Source: an uncultured Maribacter sp.
GTDB taxonomy: Bacteria; Bacteroidota; Bacteroidia; Flavobacteriales; Flavobacteriaceae
NCBI RefSeq assembly: GCF_947495965.1
Contig: NZ_CANMBB010000004.1
Location: 1 to 64,000 of the forward strand
Direction of reading: 5' to 3'
DNA: 64,000 bases
Part shown: piece by piece, positions 8,866 to 17,852 of the stretch
Layout: each line of letters begins with the position of its first letter
Numbering within the stretch: position 1 is the stretch's first letter
Made by a program: the position numbers and the translations under genes
The notes under the pieces: model-generated
The model's database searches: none
What the model was told of the DNA's origin: nothing
What the model saw: the letters and a program-made list of their open reading frames with translations, nothing else

Positions 8866-9750
8866 ATGAAGCAAACTATTTTTGGTGTTCTATTCTTTAC
8901 TTTTTATTCGTTATTCGCACAAGTTGAAATAACGAATATAAAACTACCTAAAATTATTTTATCAGAGCACGATAGTATTCTTTCAAGTTCTGTTGATAGA
9001 ATGGCTCCTGTTATGTCTCAATTTTTGGGAATAAATATTAAAGACAGTTTAGATTTAAACAAGAAAAAAGACTTTGGGAAGTATGAAGAGATAAATAGGA
9101 TATCAGATAGTATTTCTATTTATGTAGATGCAAATAATACTAATTTTAGAGTACATTTCTGGTCTTCGATTCCGCCACCTCCACCGCTAATGGAGAATAA
9201 AAGATATTCAAAATTAAAAATAGAAAACCTTAGTGCATATAATGAATTGATGGCGAAAAAATGGGACAGTATGGCTGTAGCTTGGGAAAAGCAATGGGAT
9301 ATTGAAACAAGGCAACATCAAATTGCATATCCTGTGTATATATTTAATAATAGTAGTAAGAAAACTATAATTCAAAATCCAGTAGGTGGCAGAATAAACA
9401 AAGATTTATATGTTATTTTAGAAGGAATAGACAAAAATGGAGAATGGCAACCCATAAATTATTGGGAACAATTTAGTTTTGTCTGTGGGACAGGTCATCG
9501 TAATTATGTGCTTAATCCAAAATCATTTCTAATTGTTGCAATAAAAAAATACTCAGGGCATTATAGAACGAAGTTACGAGTTAAATTTAAAAATTTTGAT
9601 GATATACATTATTCCAATGTTTTTGATGGATATATAGATTATTGTCAGTTTGATAAGCATGAGGTATTAGAGGATCTAAATTTAAGATTTTCTTACAGAG
9701 GTGTAGAATATCTGAGGGAAAGAGTAAATAGAACTTTTTTGGATAAATAA
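8866..9750 (+). CDS. Secreted protein of unknown function
   Basis: A 294-residue protein with an N-terminal signal peptide (about 1-18, ending SLFAQ). It contains a run of six prolines near residue 105 and is rich in aromatic and charged residues. I do not recognise a domain. It starts 21 bases after the alkyltransferase-like gene and could be read from the same transcript, but it is not obviously related in function. Confidence 0.75.
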   Translation: MKQTIFGVLFFTFYSLFAQVEITNIKLPKIILSEHDSILSSSVDRMAPVMSQFLGINIKDSLDLNKKKDFGKYEEINRISDSISIYVDANNTNFRVHFWSSIPPPPPLMENKRYSKLKIENLSAYNELMAKKWDSMAVAWEKQWDIETRQHQIAYPVYIFNNSSKKTIIQNPVGGRINKDLYVILEGIDKNGEWQPINYWEQFSFVCGTGHRNYVLNPKSFLIVAIKKYSGHYRTKLRVKFKNFDDIHYSNVFDGYIDYCQFDKHEVLEDLNLRFSYRGVEYLRERVNRTFLDK

Positions 9751-9818
9751 GGATTGCACCATTGTTTACAAGCAAGTCTTTTTCAATAGAATACCATTAA
9801 ATTCTCAGCCCTAAGCAT

Positions 9819-9826
9819 TATCTTTG
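9819..9826 (+). promoter_or_regulatory. Bacteroidetal -7 box for the mrp operon
   Basis: TATCTTTG matches TAnnTTTG 32 bases before the chosen ATG of mrp. No good -33 element is visible. Confidence 0.45.
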
Positions 9827-9858
9827 TTGTTTAGAACGAATACAAAGTAAGTTTGATT

Positions 9859-11001
9859 ATGACGTTGAAAAAACAAGACATTCTTAAAGCCCTAGAGTTA
9901 ATAACTGTACCCGGAGAAGGCCAGAATATGGTAGAAAGCGGAGCTGTTAAAAATATTCAAGTTTTTGGGGATGAGGTAGAGGTAGATATTACAATAAATA
10001 ATCCAAGTCTACAAGCAAGAAAAAAGACCGAGGTAGAGATTTTAAAAATTATTCATAAAGAAGTTTATGAAAAAGCTAAAATTAAAATCAACATTAAAGT
10101 AGATACACCAGCACCAAAGGCTAATAAACCTAATGAAATAAAAGGAAAGCCACTTCCTGGAATACAAAACATTATTGCTGTAGCATCTGGTAAAGGGGGT
10201 GTAGGAAAATCTACAGTAACCGCAAATTTAGCAGTTACTTTAGCAAAAATGGGATTTAAAGTTGGTTTGTTAGATGCTGATATTTATGGGCCATCTATGC
10301 CTATTATGTTTGATGTAGCACATGAAAAACCATTGGCTATTAATGTGGATGGAAAATCTAAAATGAAACCAATAGAAAGTTATGGAGTAAAAATGCTATC
10401 TATAGGTTTTTTTACAGAACCAAGTCAGGCTGTAATTTGGAGAGGGCCTATGGCTGCAAAAGCATTAAATCAAATGATTTTTGATGCCCATTGGGGAGAG
10501 TTAGATTTTCTACTATTAGATTTACCTCCAGGAACTGGAGATATACATTTAAGTATTATGCAAGCAATGCCAGTAACAGGTGCTGTAATTGTTAGTACAC
10601 CACAAGAAGTTGCTTTAGCAGATGCTCGTAAAGGAGTAGCAATGTTTCAGCAAGATTCTATAAATGTGCCTGTTTTAGGAATTGTAGAAAATATGGCTTA
10701 TTTTACTCCAGAAGAATTACCAAATAATAAATATTATATCTTTGGTAAAGAAGGAGCTAAAAATTTAGCGGAAGATTTAAAAGTACCTTTATTAGGAGAA
10801 ATACCATTGGTGCAAAGTATTAGAGAAGCAGGAGATGTAGGAAGACCAGCAGCTTTACAAACTGCAACACCTATAGAAGCAGCCTTTGAAGAATTAACAA
10901 AAAATATAGCTCAAGAAGTGGTAAACCGAAATAAAAATTTACCTCCTACAGATGCTATTAAAATAACAACTATGGCAGGTTGTTCTAGTGTAAAAAAGTA
11001 A
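9859..11001 (+). CDS. Mrp/NBP35-type P-loop ATPase, Fe-S carrier
   Basis: A 380-residue cytosolic ATPase of the Mrp/ApbC family that loads Fe-S clusters onto target proteins. An N-terminal MIP18-like domain (about 5-90) precedes a deviant Walker A motif (ASGKGGVGKS, about 110-119), a Walker B-like LLLDLPPGTGD, and a C-terminal short cysteine segment (AGCSS). The ATG at 9859 is preferred over an in-frame TTG two codons upstream. The gene is followed 5 bases later by a NifU-type scaffold gene, which supports an Fe-S role. Confidence 0.92.
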   Translation: MTLKKQDILKALELITVPGEGQNMVESGAVKNIQVFGDEVEVDITINNPSLQARKKTEVEILKIIHKEVYEKAKIKINIKVDTPAPKANKPNEIKGKPLPGIQNIIAVASGKGGVGKSTVTANLAVTLAKMGFKVGLLDADIYGPSMPIMFDVAHEKPLAINVDGKSKMKPIESYGVKMLSIGFFTEPSQAVIWRGPMAAKALNQMIFDAHWGELDFLLLDLPPGTGDIHLSIMQAMPVTGAVIVSTPQEVALADARKGVAMFQQDSINVPVLGIVENMAYFTPEELPNNKYYIFGKEGAKNLAEDLKVPLLGEIPLVQSIREAGDVGRPAALQTATPIEAAFEELTKNIAQEVVNRNKNLPPTDAIKITTMAGCSSVKK

Positions 11002-11006
11002 ATAAA

Positions 11007-11246
11007 ATGACTACAGAAGAAGTAAAACTAAACGTTGAAAAGGCATTAGAAGAAATTCGTCCTTTTTTAAAAAGTGATGGTGGAGATATATCTTTAATAT
11101 CTATAGATGATGACAAATCTGTTAAAGTAAGATTAGAGGGTGCTTGTGTTGGCTGTAGTGTTAATCAAATGACATTAAAAAGCGGTGTGGAAATGACTAT
11201 TAAAAAATATGTTCCGCAAATTGAAGAGGTAATTAACATTTCATAA
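11007..11246 (+). CDS. NifU C-terminal-domain Fe-S scaffold protein
   Basis: A 79-residue protein made only of the NifU C-terminal domain, with the cluster-binding CVGC motif (residues 46-49) and SDGGDI near the N-terminus. Such proteins carry or transfer 4Fe-4S clusters. It forms an operon with the Mrp ATPase and is followed by a clear terminator. Confidence 0.93.
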   Translation: MTTEEVKLNVEKALEEIRPFLKSDGGDISLISIDDDKSVKVRLEGACVGCSVNQMTLKSGVEMTIKKYVPQIEEVINIS

Positions 11247-11261
11247 TATTTTTATAACAAA

Positions 11262-11297
11262 ATAATACAGCCTGCCTTGTAAAGGCGGGCTTTTTTG
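11262..11297 (+). terminator. Rho-independent terminator of the mrp-nifU operon
   Basis: A GC-rich hairpin (about 11270-11290, arms GCCTGCCTT and AAGGCGGGC with one G-T pair, 3-base loop) is followed by six T residues. It lies 24 bases after the NifU-type gene stop. Confidence 0.88.
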
Positions 11298-11321
11298 TGC
11301 GACAATTATTTTAAAAAAAGG

Positions 11322-11329
11322 TATTTTTG
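11322..11329 (+). promoter_or_regulatory. Bacteroidetal -7 box for the ferredoxin gene
   Basis: TATTTTTG matches TAnnTTTG between the upstream terminator and the ferredoxin ATG. The leader would be about 42 bases. Confidence 0.4.
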
Positions 11330-11377
11330 CCATTTATTAGCAATTGCTAAAAAGATTAACTTTTAGAATACAAATTA

Positions 11378-11710
11378 ATGTCAGACGTAAAAATTAAAAT
11401 TACGGATAGAGAAGGGGTTTCTCACGAGGTAGATGCCCCTACAGATATGAATATGAATCTTATGGAGGTTGTACGCTCCTATGAGCTTGCTCCAGAAGGT
11501 ACCATAGGGGTATGTGGTGGTATGGCCATGTGTGCCTCTTGCCAATGTTATATAAAGTCGGATCACAATCTTCCAGAAATGTCTGATGATGAGGAAGCAA
11601 TGTTGGCAGAAGCTTTTAACGTAGAAGATAATTCTCGTTTAGGTTGCCAGCTTCACATAACAGAAGATATGGACGGCTTAGAAGTAGAACTTGCCCCAGA
11701 AGACCTTTAA
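11378..11710 (+). CDS. 2Fe-2S ferredoxin
   Basis: A 110-residue adrenodoxin-type ferredoxin. The cluster cysteines are in CGGMAMCASC, with a fourth in the LGCQL motif near the C-terminus. The protein is strongly acidic, as usual for this class of electron carrier. It has its own promoter box and follows the Fe-S assembly genes, but a terminator separates them. Confidence 0.93.
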   Translation: MSDVKIKITDREGVSHEVDAPTDMNMNLMEVVRSYELAPEGTIGVCGGMAMCASCQCYIKSDHNLPEMSDDEEAMLAEAFNVEDNSRLGCQLHITEDMDGLEVELAPEDL

Positions 11711-11734
11711 TCATTATAAAGCGTTTTGTTAAAT

Positions 11735-14323
11735 CTAAACAGGACAGGTTTCTGGTATAAGTAAAGCACTTTTAATAGCATTACTCCAAATACTATAGCC
11801 TTTTTTGTTTAAATGTAAACCATCACTAATATAGAGCTCTGGTCTTGGTCTGTTTTCAGAACTAATCATTTGCGCAAAAACATTAATAAATTGTGCTTTT
11901 AGTTCTCCAATAATATATTTTGATAATAATAAATTGGTTTCTATAATATTAGGAATCATGGCTTCGCGTTCTACACTTGGTTTTAGGCTTATTAGCGCTA
12001 AGTTAACTTCGGGGTATTTGTTGTAGATTAAACGAACCAATTCTTGACAATCTGCCAAAACTTGCTGCGGTGTTTTCCCTTCACTTAAATCATTTTCCCC
12101 TGCATAAAGAACAATTTTAGTTGGGTTAACCGCTGTAAAAATTTCATCAAAATAATGAATACACCAGGCAAAAGTGGAACCGCCAAAACCAAGATTAATA
12201 ATATTTAAAGGGTCTAAATCTTTTTTCATGCTAACCCACAAGCGTATAGATGAGCTACCATAAAATACAAAAAGCTGCTCTTGGTGATCTAATTTGTTAA
12301 CACGCTTTCTTAATCTTTTAATTTCATTAGACCACATTGCAGGGGGCTCACTTAGATTATTAATATCCGTTGCATTACTTACAAGTTTGTCTACTGTTTT
12401 ACGTGCTTCTTTTACATACTCGGCATACTTTTTTTGATATTTATTTACAAAGCTAATTAGGCTTTCTGTATCGTAATTTTTTACATGTTGGCTTAATGTA
12501 AAAGGAGGATAAATTTTACAATAAAATAAATTGTCTTTTATTCTATTATCAAAATTTACAATTACTATGGGAACAATACTAGGTTCAATATCCATATTCA
12601 TGGCTAGTTTAAAACTACCTAACTTAAAAGGTCCTGGGGAGTTTTCTGTACTATATGAAGTTCCTTCTGGACTTATAATTAAATTACGACCATTTTTTAA
12701 ATGCTCCTCTGCTTCTCTATAAAATATACTTCGAGATAATTTTTTACTCTCTTTCGTAGATTTTTCGGACTCCTTAGTATATACATTTATATGCCCTAAT
12801 TTGTTGTAATAATTTTGGTGACCATATTCTTGACCACGGCCTATTCTAACCGTTCGTATACCAGAATCATTATATTTTTCTTGTAATACCATAGCACTAA
12901 TAAAATGCGAGTCTAGTGTTATTTGAAAATTATTATTTAAGGTATATTGCGAATCATTTATTAGGTGATTGTATATGAAAATATTGCCGCTTTCTTCGGG
13001 TAAATTTTCCCAACCATCAATATGATAGTTTTGGTTTTTAAATAGTTTTTTTGTGGCTTCTGCACATTGTTTTCTAACTTCTAAAACGTTGTTGGTAGTA
13101 CTGTTAACAACAGTACTATATATGTTTTCTAATCCTTTTATAAACTGTAATTCTTCATTGTCATCTTTTAAAAGTTCTAAGCTTAAAGAAGCAATATGAC
13201 GTTCTAAAGAGGTGCCATTGGCCAATATATTTTTTAGACCTTCATAGGCAATTTCTTTAGTGTTTACATTATTTAAAAGGTGAATTGTTTGGTGTAATTT
13301 AGAGTGTAAAGGAAGTCTAGATTTGTTGTTTTCAATTAAATGGAATACAGCTTGTAAGTTATGCTTTCCTAATAGTCCAACATATCTTAAAAAAGCGGCG
13401 TTAATTTGGTTGCCAATAAGCCATAATAATTGTTTGTAAAATTGCTTTTCAAATTTAGTGTCTAAAGTAAAAAGTGATGAGAGTTCTTTGTAGGGAATAA
13501 AGTATATGGCTGTTTTTTTATCGGTAATAGCAGAACAAATGTCTTTATCTCCTAAAAAGCTAGACCACCCAAATATGAATCCAGCATCTCTAATAGACCG
13601 TTGTTTAATTTCTATGTTACCTTCAATTCTTTTAATACTTACTTCGCCATGTATTAAAATAGATAGGCCATTCGTAAAGCGATCTTGTATATAAAGAACC
13701 TCATGCGGTTCATATTCTCTTCGTTCTGCAAGAGCAGCTATTTTGGATAGTTTTTTTTCGGAAAACTGGTCTAAAAATGGCGAACAACGCATTAAGCTAA
13801 TTATTTCAGACGGCTTGGCCTTAGGAGTCATAAAAAACTCTCTGTCATCTTCAAAAGGCCTAGAACGTACAGGTTGCAATAGTTCTATTTGTTTTAATAA
13901 AGCTGATTTTTGTTGATGGTATAATTTTGAGGCAATATTTTTTAGCAATGTATTTTTACTGTCTTTTGCTAAATAAGTTTCTAGTTGTGTTATAGGAATT
14001 TCAAAAAAAGTAGCTCCTTTAGAAGAGGTTACTGCTTTGTAATTATATCTTTTAGGGTTATTTAAACCATTTATACCAAGCGTACTCATGGGTTCAGAAA
14101 TTTGGCAAACTAAAATGTCATTTTCTGGCTCTTTAAACTCAATGTAATAATCTACCAAACCTTTAAGAATCCATCTAAATTTTTTTACTTCTCTATGGAT
14201 GTTAAAAAGGACATGATTTTTTGGGTATTCTTTAGTTTTTCCTTCTGGAAAAATGGCTTTTAATTGTCTGAAATGAGCGTCGTTTTCCAATCTTAGCATA
14301 ATTTTGGTTTCTACTAACTTCAT
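11735..14323 (-). CDS. Fusion: two cNMP-binding-like domains, acyltransferase, SGNH hydrolase
   Basis: An 862-residue protein, starting at the ATG at 14323; the TTG one codon earlier is less likely. No signal peptide is visible. Residues about 10-150 and 175-310 look like Crp-type cyclic-nucleotide-binding domains. Residues about 320-425 are helical and unassigned. About 430-625 resembles a PlsC-type lysophospholipid acyltransferase, with NHLIND (H453, D457) and ISPEGTS (E553). The spacing is HX3D rather than the usual HX4D, so activity is uncertain. About 683-855 resembles an SGNH/GDSL hydrolase, with YGSSSIR (serine near 690), FGGS, GEND and DGLH (D834, H837). The order suggests nucleotide-gated lipid remodelling, which is inference. 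The gene stands alone, 158 bases before the ABC exporter gene's stop. Confidence 0.8.
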   Translation of the reverse strand: MKLVETKIMLRLENDAHFRQLKAIFPEGKTKEYPKNHVLFNIHREVKKFRWILKGLVDYYIEFKEPENDILVCQISEPMSTLGINGLNNPKRYNYKAVTSSKGATFFEIPITQLETYLAKDSKNTLLKNIASKLYHQQKSALLKQIELLQPVRSRPFEDDREFFMTPKAKPSEIISLMRCSPFLDQFSEKKLSKIAALAERREYEPHEVLYIQDRFTNGLSILIHGEVSIKRIEGNIEIKQRSIRDAGFIFGWSSFLGDKDICSAITDKKTAIYFIPYKELSSLFTLDTKFEKQFYKQLLWLIGNQINAAFLRYVGLLGKHNLQAVFHLIENNKSRLPLHSKLHQTIHLLNNVNTKEIAYEGLKNILANGTSLERHIASLSLELLKDDNEELQFIKGLENIYSTVVNSTTNNVLEVRKQCAEATKKLFKNQNYHIDGWENLPEESGNIFIYNHLINDSQYTLNNNFQITLDSHFISAMVLQEKYNDSGIRTVRIGRGQEYGHQNYYNKLGHINVYTKESEKSTKESKKLSRSIFYREAEEHLKNGRNLIISPEGTSYSTENSPGPFKLGSFKLAMNMDIEPSIVPIVIVNFDNRIKDNLFYCKIYPPFTLSQHVKNYDTESLISFVNKYQKKYAEYVKEARKTVDKLVSNATDINNLSEPPAMWSNEIKRLRKRVNKLDHQEQLFVFYGSSSIRLWVSMKKDLDPLNIINLGFGGSTFAWCIHYFDEIFTAVNPTKIVLYAGENDLSEGKTPQQVLADCQELVRLIYNKYPEVNLALISLKPSVEREAMIPNIIETNLLLSKYIIGELKAQFINVFAQMISSENRPRPELYISDGLHLNKKGYSIWSNAIKSALLIPETCPV

Positions 14324-14484
14324 CAAATTAGTTAAGAATTGAAAAGATTGGACCCTTTACTTATAAATAAATATGATTTTGAAAATTACAGGGTATTTTT
14401 ATATTGGTTTTGGTAAAAATAGGGGGTCTTAAATCTGGATACTATTTATAAGTTTTTTGTAAAACAGCAAGTTAGGCCCAAATT

Positions 14485-16221
14485 TTATATTCTAGCTTGG
14501 TAGGTAAATAAGTTATAATACCTTCCTTCTTTTTTAATAAGTTCATCATGAGTACCTTGTTCTGCAATGCGCCCATTTTCAATAACTAAAATTTGGTTTG
14601 CTTTGCGTATAGTACTTAATCTATGCGCTATTACAAAAGTGGTTCTTCCCTTTGTAAGTGTTGCTAAACTTTTTTGAATTAGAGCTTCACTTTCTGTGTC
14701 TAAATTAGAAGTGGCTTCGTCTAATATTAAAATTCTAGGATTTGCTAAAATGGCTCTGGCAATAGCAATACGTTGGCGTTGTCCTCCAGAAAGTTTTACA
14801 CCACGCTCTCCTATTAAGGTTTCTAAGCCATCATCAAAACGGTCTGTAAACTCATCTACATAAGCAGCTTTTACTGCTTCTTGAAGTTCTTCTTCTGTTG
14901 CTTCTGGTCTTGGAAAAAGGATGTTATTGCGAATGGTACCTTCAAACAAAAATTCATCTTGTAAAACAACTCCTAAGTGTTGCCTAAAACTATTTAAGTT
15001 TATTTTAGACATATCTTTTCCATCAACAGTAATGGTTCCAGATTCTGGGTTTAAAAAGGTAGCTGCTAAACCAGCAATAGTAGATTTTCCGGACCCAGAA
15101 CTACCAACAAGAGCTACTACATTGCCTTGTTCTACATTAAAATTTATATTATGAATAACTTCTTTGCCTTCTTCGTAGGCAAAAGACACATTGTTAAATA
15201 CAATATCTCCTTTAATAGTATCTAGTAGGGTAGTTCTATTTTCTTCATCAGACTCTGGTGTCATATTCATTAGTTCTTCGGTACGATCTAGCCCTGCCAA
15301 AGCCTCTGTTAATTGACTTCCAATATTACTCATTTGTACAATTGGAGCAATCATTAAACCAAGTAAAAAAGTAAAGGTTAAAAAATCTCCTAAGCTAAGG
15401 TCTCCTTGCATAATTTTGTAACCGCCAATTCCCATTATGCCTGTGGTAGCAATTCCTAATAAAAAGGTAGAAGCACTTGTCATAAAAGCAGTGGCGGTTA
15501 AACTCTTTTTTACGTTCTGGAATAGCTTTTCTACACCTTCTTCAAATATTTTATTTTCTTGTTCTTCTGCGTTAAAACCTTTAATAACACGAACACCACT
15601 TAAGGTTTCTGTTAATCTTCCTTTTACTTCTGCATTAATTTTTCCGCGGTCTCTAAAAACGGGCCTAATAACTTTAAAAGCCTTTAAAGCAACAACCGCA
15701 AAAATGGCTAAAGGAATTATAGTAAACAAAGTCATGCTAACACTAATTCGTAATAATAATATAAGAGATACCACAGCTGTTATTGTTCCGCCAACTAGTT
15801 GCACTAATCCTGTCCCTATTAGGTTACGAACGCCTTCTACATCGCTCATAATTCTAGAAACTAAAGCTCCAGATTTAGCATTATCAAAAAAACGAATAGG
15901 AAGAGAAAGTACCTTTTTTTGTACTTGTGCTCTAAGCTCAGATATTAAATATTGTGCTTGTACACTTAGTATTTTAGTTAAAAGAAAAGATGTGATTGCT
16001 TGTACTGTAATAGCTAAAATTACAGCTCCTACTAAAAGTTTTAAAAACTCAATGTCCTTATTAGGGATAATATCATCCATTAAATATTTAAGAGAAAGTG
16101 GCGCTACAAAACTTGCAGCTTTACTTATTACAATTAATAATAAACCAATAAATACCAATTTTCTACGTGGCCAAATAATGGTTTTAAATGCGGAATAAAT
16201 GCTAACTTTTTTAGCTGCCAT
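14485..16221 (-). CDS. ABC exporter, fused permease and ATPase (MsbA-like)
   Basis: A 578-residue half-transporter. Six membrane helices occupy about residues 20-310, and the nucleotide-binding domain about 335-575. The Walker A motif is GSSGSGKST, the signature LSGGQ, the Walker B ILILDEATS, and the H-loop lies in IAHRLST. It works as a dimer to flip or export lipids, drugs or peptides. The length and lack of fused domains fit MsbA/LmrA-type exporters common in Flavobacteria; the substrate is unknown. Confidence 0.92.
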   Translation of the reverse strand: MAAKKVSIYSAFKTIIWPRRKLVFIGLLLIVISKAASFVAPLSLKYLMDDIIPNKDIEFLKLLVGAVILAITVQAITSFLLTKILSVQAQYLISELRAQVQKKVLSLPIRFFDNAKSGALVSRIMSDVEGVRNLIGTGLVQLVGGTITAVVSLILLLRISVSMTLFTIIPLAIFAVVALKAFKVIRPVFRDRGKINAEVKGRLTETLSGVRVIKGFNAEEQENKIFEEGVEKLFQNVKKSLTATAFMTSASTFLLGIATTGIMGIGGYKIMQGDLSLGDFLTFTFLLGLMIAPIVQMSNIGSQLTEALAGLDRTEELMNMTPESDEENRTTLLDTIKGDIVFNNVSFAYEEGKEVIHNINFNVEQGNVVALVGSSGSGKSTIAGLAATFLNPESGTITVDGKDMSKINLNSFRQHLGVVLQDEFLFEGTIRNNILFPRPEATEEELQEAVKAAYVDEFTDRFDDGLETLIGERGVKLSGGQRQRIAIARAILANPRILILDEATSNLDTESEALIQKSLATLTKGRTTFVIAHRLSTIRKANQILVIENGRIAEQGTHDELIKKEGRYYNLFTYQARI

Positions 16222-16299
16222 ATAATCTAATTACGTTATTGTGCAAGGTACTTTAAAAAGGTAAATTAGTGTATTTCTTATGGGTAGAATTTAGAAAAT

Positions 16300-16947
16300 T
16301 TACTCTTTTGTAATAATTAAAGTAGCTTTAGAACCAGAAGATAGAAGCCATTTGTTTGCATATATTAATTCTCCTTTATCATCATACACATTTATTTGTG
16401 CTGTATTAGGAGCAGAAGAGCCATTATTTAATGCTTCAAAATCTATTCTATTAAACCCTTTTTTTAAATCTACATTTACGCCTTTAAAGGCGCTGGTTAA
16501 AAGAATGTTAGGGTCTGCAACTACATCATTTACCCAAATTTTTACACGATCACCATCTACATACTCATGATCACGACAAACAATACCTATAAATTTTCCA
16601 TTGTTTTTTACATCTCCTAAATACTGATCTCCAAAAAAATCTTTGGAACCTTCTTTAGGTTCTCTAGGACCAACTTTGGGGTCTATTTTAAGGTCGTGTC
16701 CTGCTTGTACCAATTCTCTTTCGGGTAACATTTTTACGGGTCTACGACCAAGAGAGTCTTTAATATTTATGTCTGGTTGTTTGTTAATTACTGAAGGGAT
16801 ATTTAATACAGGTCTTTTGCTAGTAGTATTATTTTCTTCTGCTTTTATACTTAATGGGTTTTGGGTAGGTAAATCGCTCTGTGCATTCCCATACTGAAAT
16901 ATCAGAAGAAAAAAGAAAAGAAAAAATATTTTATGCAGGGGTTTCAT
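16300..16947 (-). CDS. Secreted protein of unknown function
   Basis: A 215-residue protein with a signal peptide (about 1-22, ending YGNAQ). A low-complexity Pro/Lys-rich linker (about 25-95) precedes a C-terminal beta-rich domain (about 105-215, with VKIWVNDV and FNRIDFEALNNGS) that may be a small beta-sandwich. I do not recognise a named family. It has its own promoter box just upstream and sits between the ABC exporter and aqpZ. Confidence 0.78.
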   Translation of the reverse strand: MKPLHKIFFLFFFLLIFQYGNAQSDLPTQNPLSIKAEENNTTSKRPVLNIPSVINKQPDINIKDSLGRRPVKMLPERELVQAGHDLKIDPKVGPREPKEGSKDFFGDQYLGDVKNNGKFIGIVCRDHEYVDGDRVKIWVNDVVADPNILLTSAFKGVNVDLKKGFNRIDFEALNNGSSAPNTAQINVYDDKGELIYANKWLLSSGSKATLIITKE

Positions 16948-16966
16948 TAAAGTCTAGAATTTAAAA

Positions 16967-16974
16967 CAAAGATA
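16967..16974 (-). promoter_or_regulatory. Bacteroidetal -7 box for the secreted protein gene
   Basis: Read on the minus strand this is TATCTTTG, matching TAnnTTTG, 20 bases before the ATG at 16947. No -33 element is clear. Confidence 0.4.
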
Positions 16975-17013
16975 GCAAATACCCTGCCATTGCGTGTTTT
17001 ACAAATAGTTAAA

Positions 17014-17052
17014 TACCACTATACTTTTTACAAAGTAGAAAGTATAGTGGTA
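17014..17052 (-). terminator. Inverted-repeat terminator after aqpZ
   Basis: Perfect 14-bp arms (17014-17027 and 17039-17052) with an 11-base loop lie 8 bases after the aqpZ stop codon. The U-run is short on the minus strand, so the efficiency is uncertain. Confidence 0.6.
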
Positions 17053-17059
17053 AAATATA

Positions 17060-17752
17060 TTAGTTATCTGTTTCTGGGGATATGTATTTATAAACAACTC
17101 CTGCTAAAATAGCACCAATAATAGGAGCAACCCAAAATAGCCATAATTGCCCAGTTGCCCAACTGCCATCTGCAAAAATAGCCTGACTTGTACTTCTTGC
17201 AGGGTTTACAGAGGTATTTGTAACAGGGATACTAATTAAGTGAATTAAAGTTAAACAAAGTCCTATTGCTAAACCGGCAAGATATTTTGGGGCTTTAGAA
17301 TGTGTTGTTCCTAATATTACAAATAGGAAAATAAATGTCATTACAATTTCTGTAATTAAAGCAGAAGCCATGGAGTAATTTCCTGGAGAGTGTTCTGCAA
17401 AACCATTTGCTGCAAAGTCACCAACTTCAAAACCTGGTTTTCCAGTAGCAATTACATATAAAATTCCTGCACCAGCAATGCCGCCTAGCACTTGCGATAG
17501 TATATATGGAACTAACTCTTTACCGTTAAAACGGCCTCCTATCCATAAGCCAATAGAAACCGCAGGGTTTAAATGACAACCAGAAATGTGCCCTATAGCA
17601 TATGCCATAGTTACAACCGTTAAACCAAATGCAAGAGAAACTCCTACAAAACCAATTCCTAAATCGGGGAAACCAGCTGCTAAAACTGCGCTACCGCAAC
17701 CACCTAATACCAACCAAAATGTTCCAATAAATTCTGCTATTAATTTTTTCAT
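17060..17752 (-). CDS. aqpZ: Aquaporin Z, water channel
   Basis: A 230-residue inner-membrane channel with six hydrophobic segments and the two half-helix signatures NPA (in GCHLNPAVS) and NPA (in VNPARS). The GCHLNPAVS context and the overall length fit the water-specific AqpZ group rather than the larger glycerol facilitators. The 5' region carries nested inverted repeats, suggesting specific transcriptional control. The gene is monocistronic as far as visible. Confidence 0.94.
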   Translation of the reverse strand: MKKLIAEFIGTFWLVLGGCGSAVLAAGFPDLGIGFVGVSLAFGLTVVTMAYAIGHISGCHLNPAVSIGLWIGGRFNGKELVPYILSQVLGGIAGAGILYVIATGKPGFEVGDFAANGFAEHSPGNYSMASALITEIVMTFIFLFVILGTTHSKAPKYLAGLAIGLCLTLIHLISIPVTNTSVNPARSTSQAIFADGSWATGQLWLFWVAPIIGAILAGVVYKYISPETDN

Positions 17753-17760
17753 GTTTAATG

Positions 17761-17802
17761 TATTTAAGTTAATGATTACTAAATGTTTAGTGTACTTAAA
17801 TA
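17761..17802. promoter_or_regulatory. Inverted repeats upstream of aqpZ, putative operator
   Basis: Outer arms TATTTAAGT (17761-17769) and ACTTAAATA (17794-17802) are perfect complements. Between them lies a second inverted repeat, ACTAAATGTTTAGT (17778-17791). Together with the following GTA, the inner site matches 15 of 17 bases of the palindrome at 40-56. It begins 9 bases before the aqpZ start codon, a position suited to repression. Confidence 0.45.
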
Positions 17803-17852
17803 TATGAAATTATATAATAACAATTATGGGCTAAGTAATAGGAGCTATTATT

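Noticed and set aside
15437-16198. A 253-codon open frame on the plus strand opposite the ABC exporter gene
   Set aside because: It lies wholly antisense to a well-supported gene, has no recognisable domain, and its residue content reflects the complementary codons of the exporter.
16264-16271. Partial copy of the palindrome half-site (TTAGTGTA) upstream of the ABC exporter
   Set aside because: Only one arm matches and the spacing to the other arm is wrong, so it is not counted as an operator.
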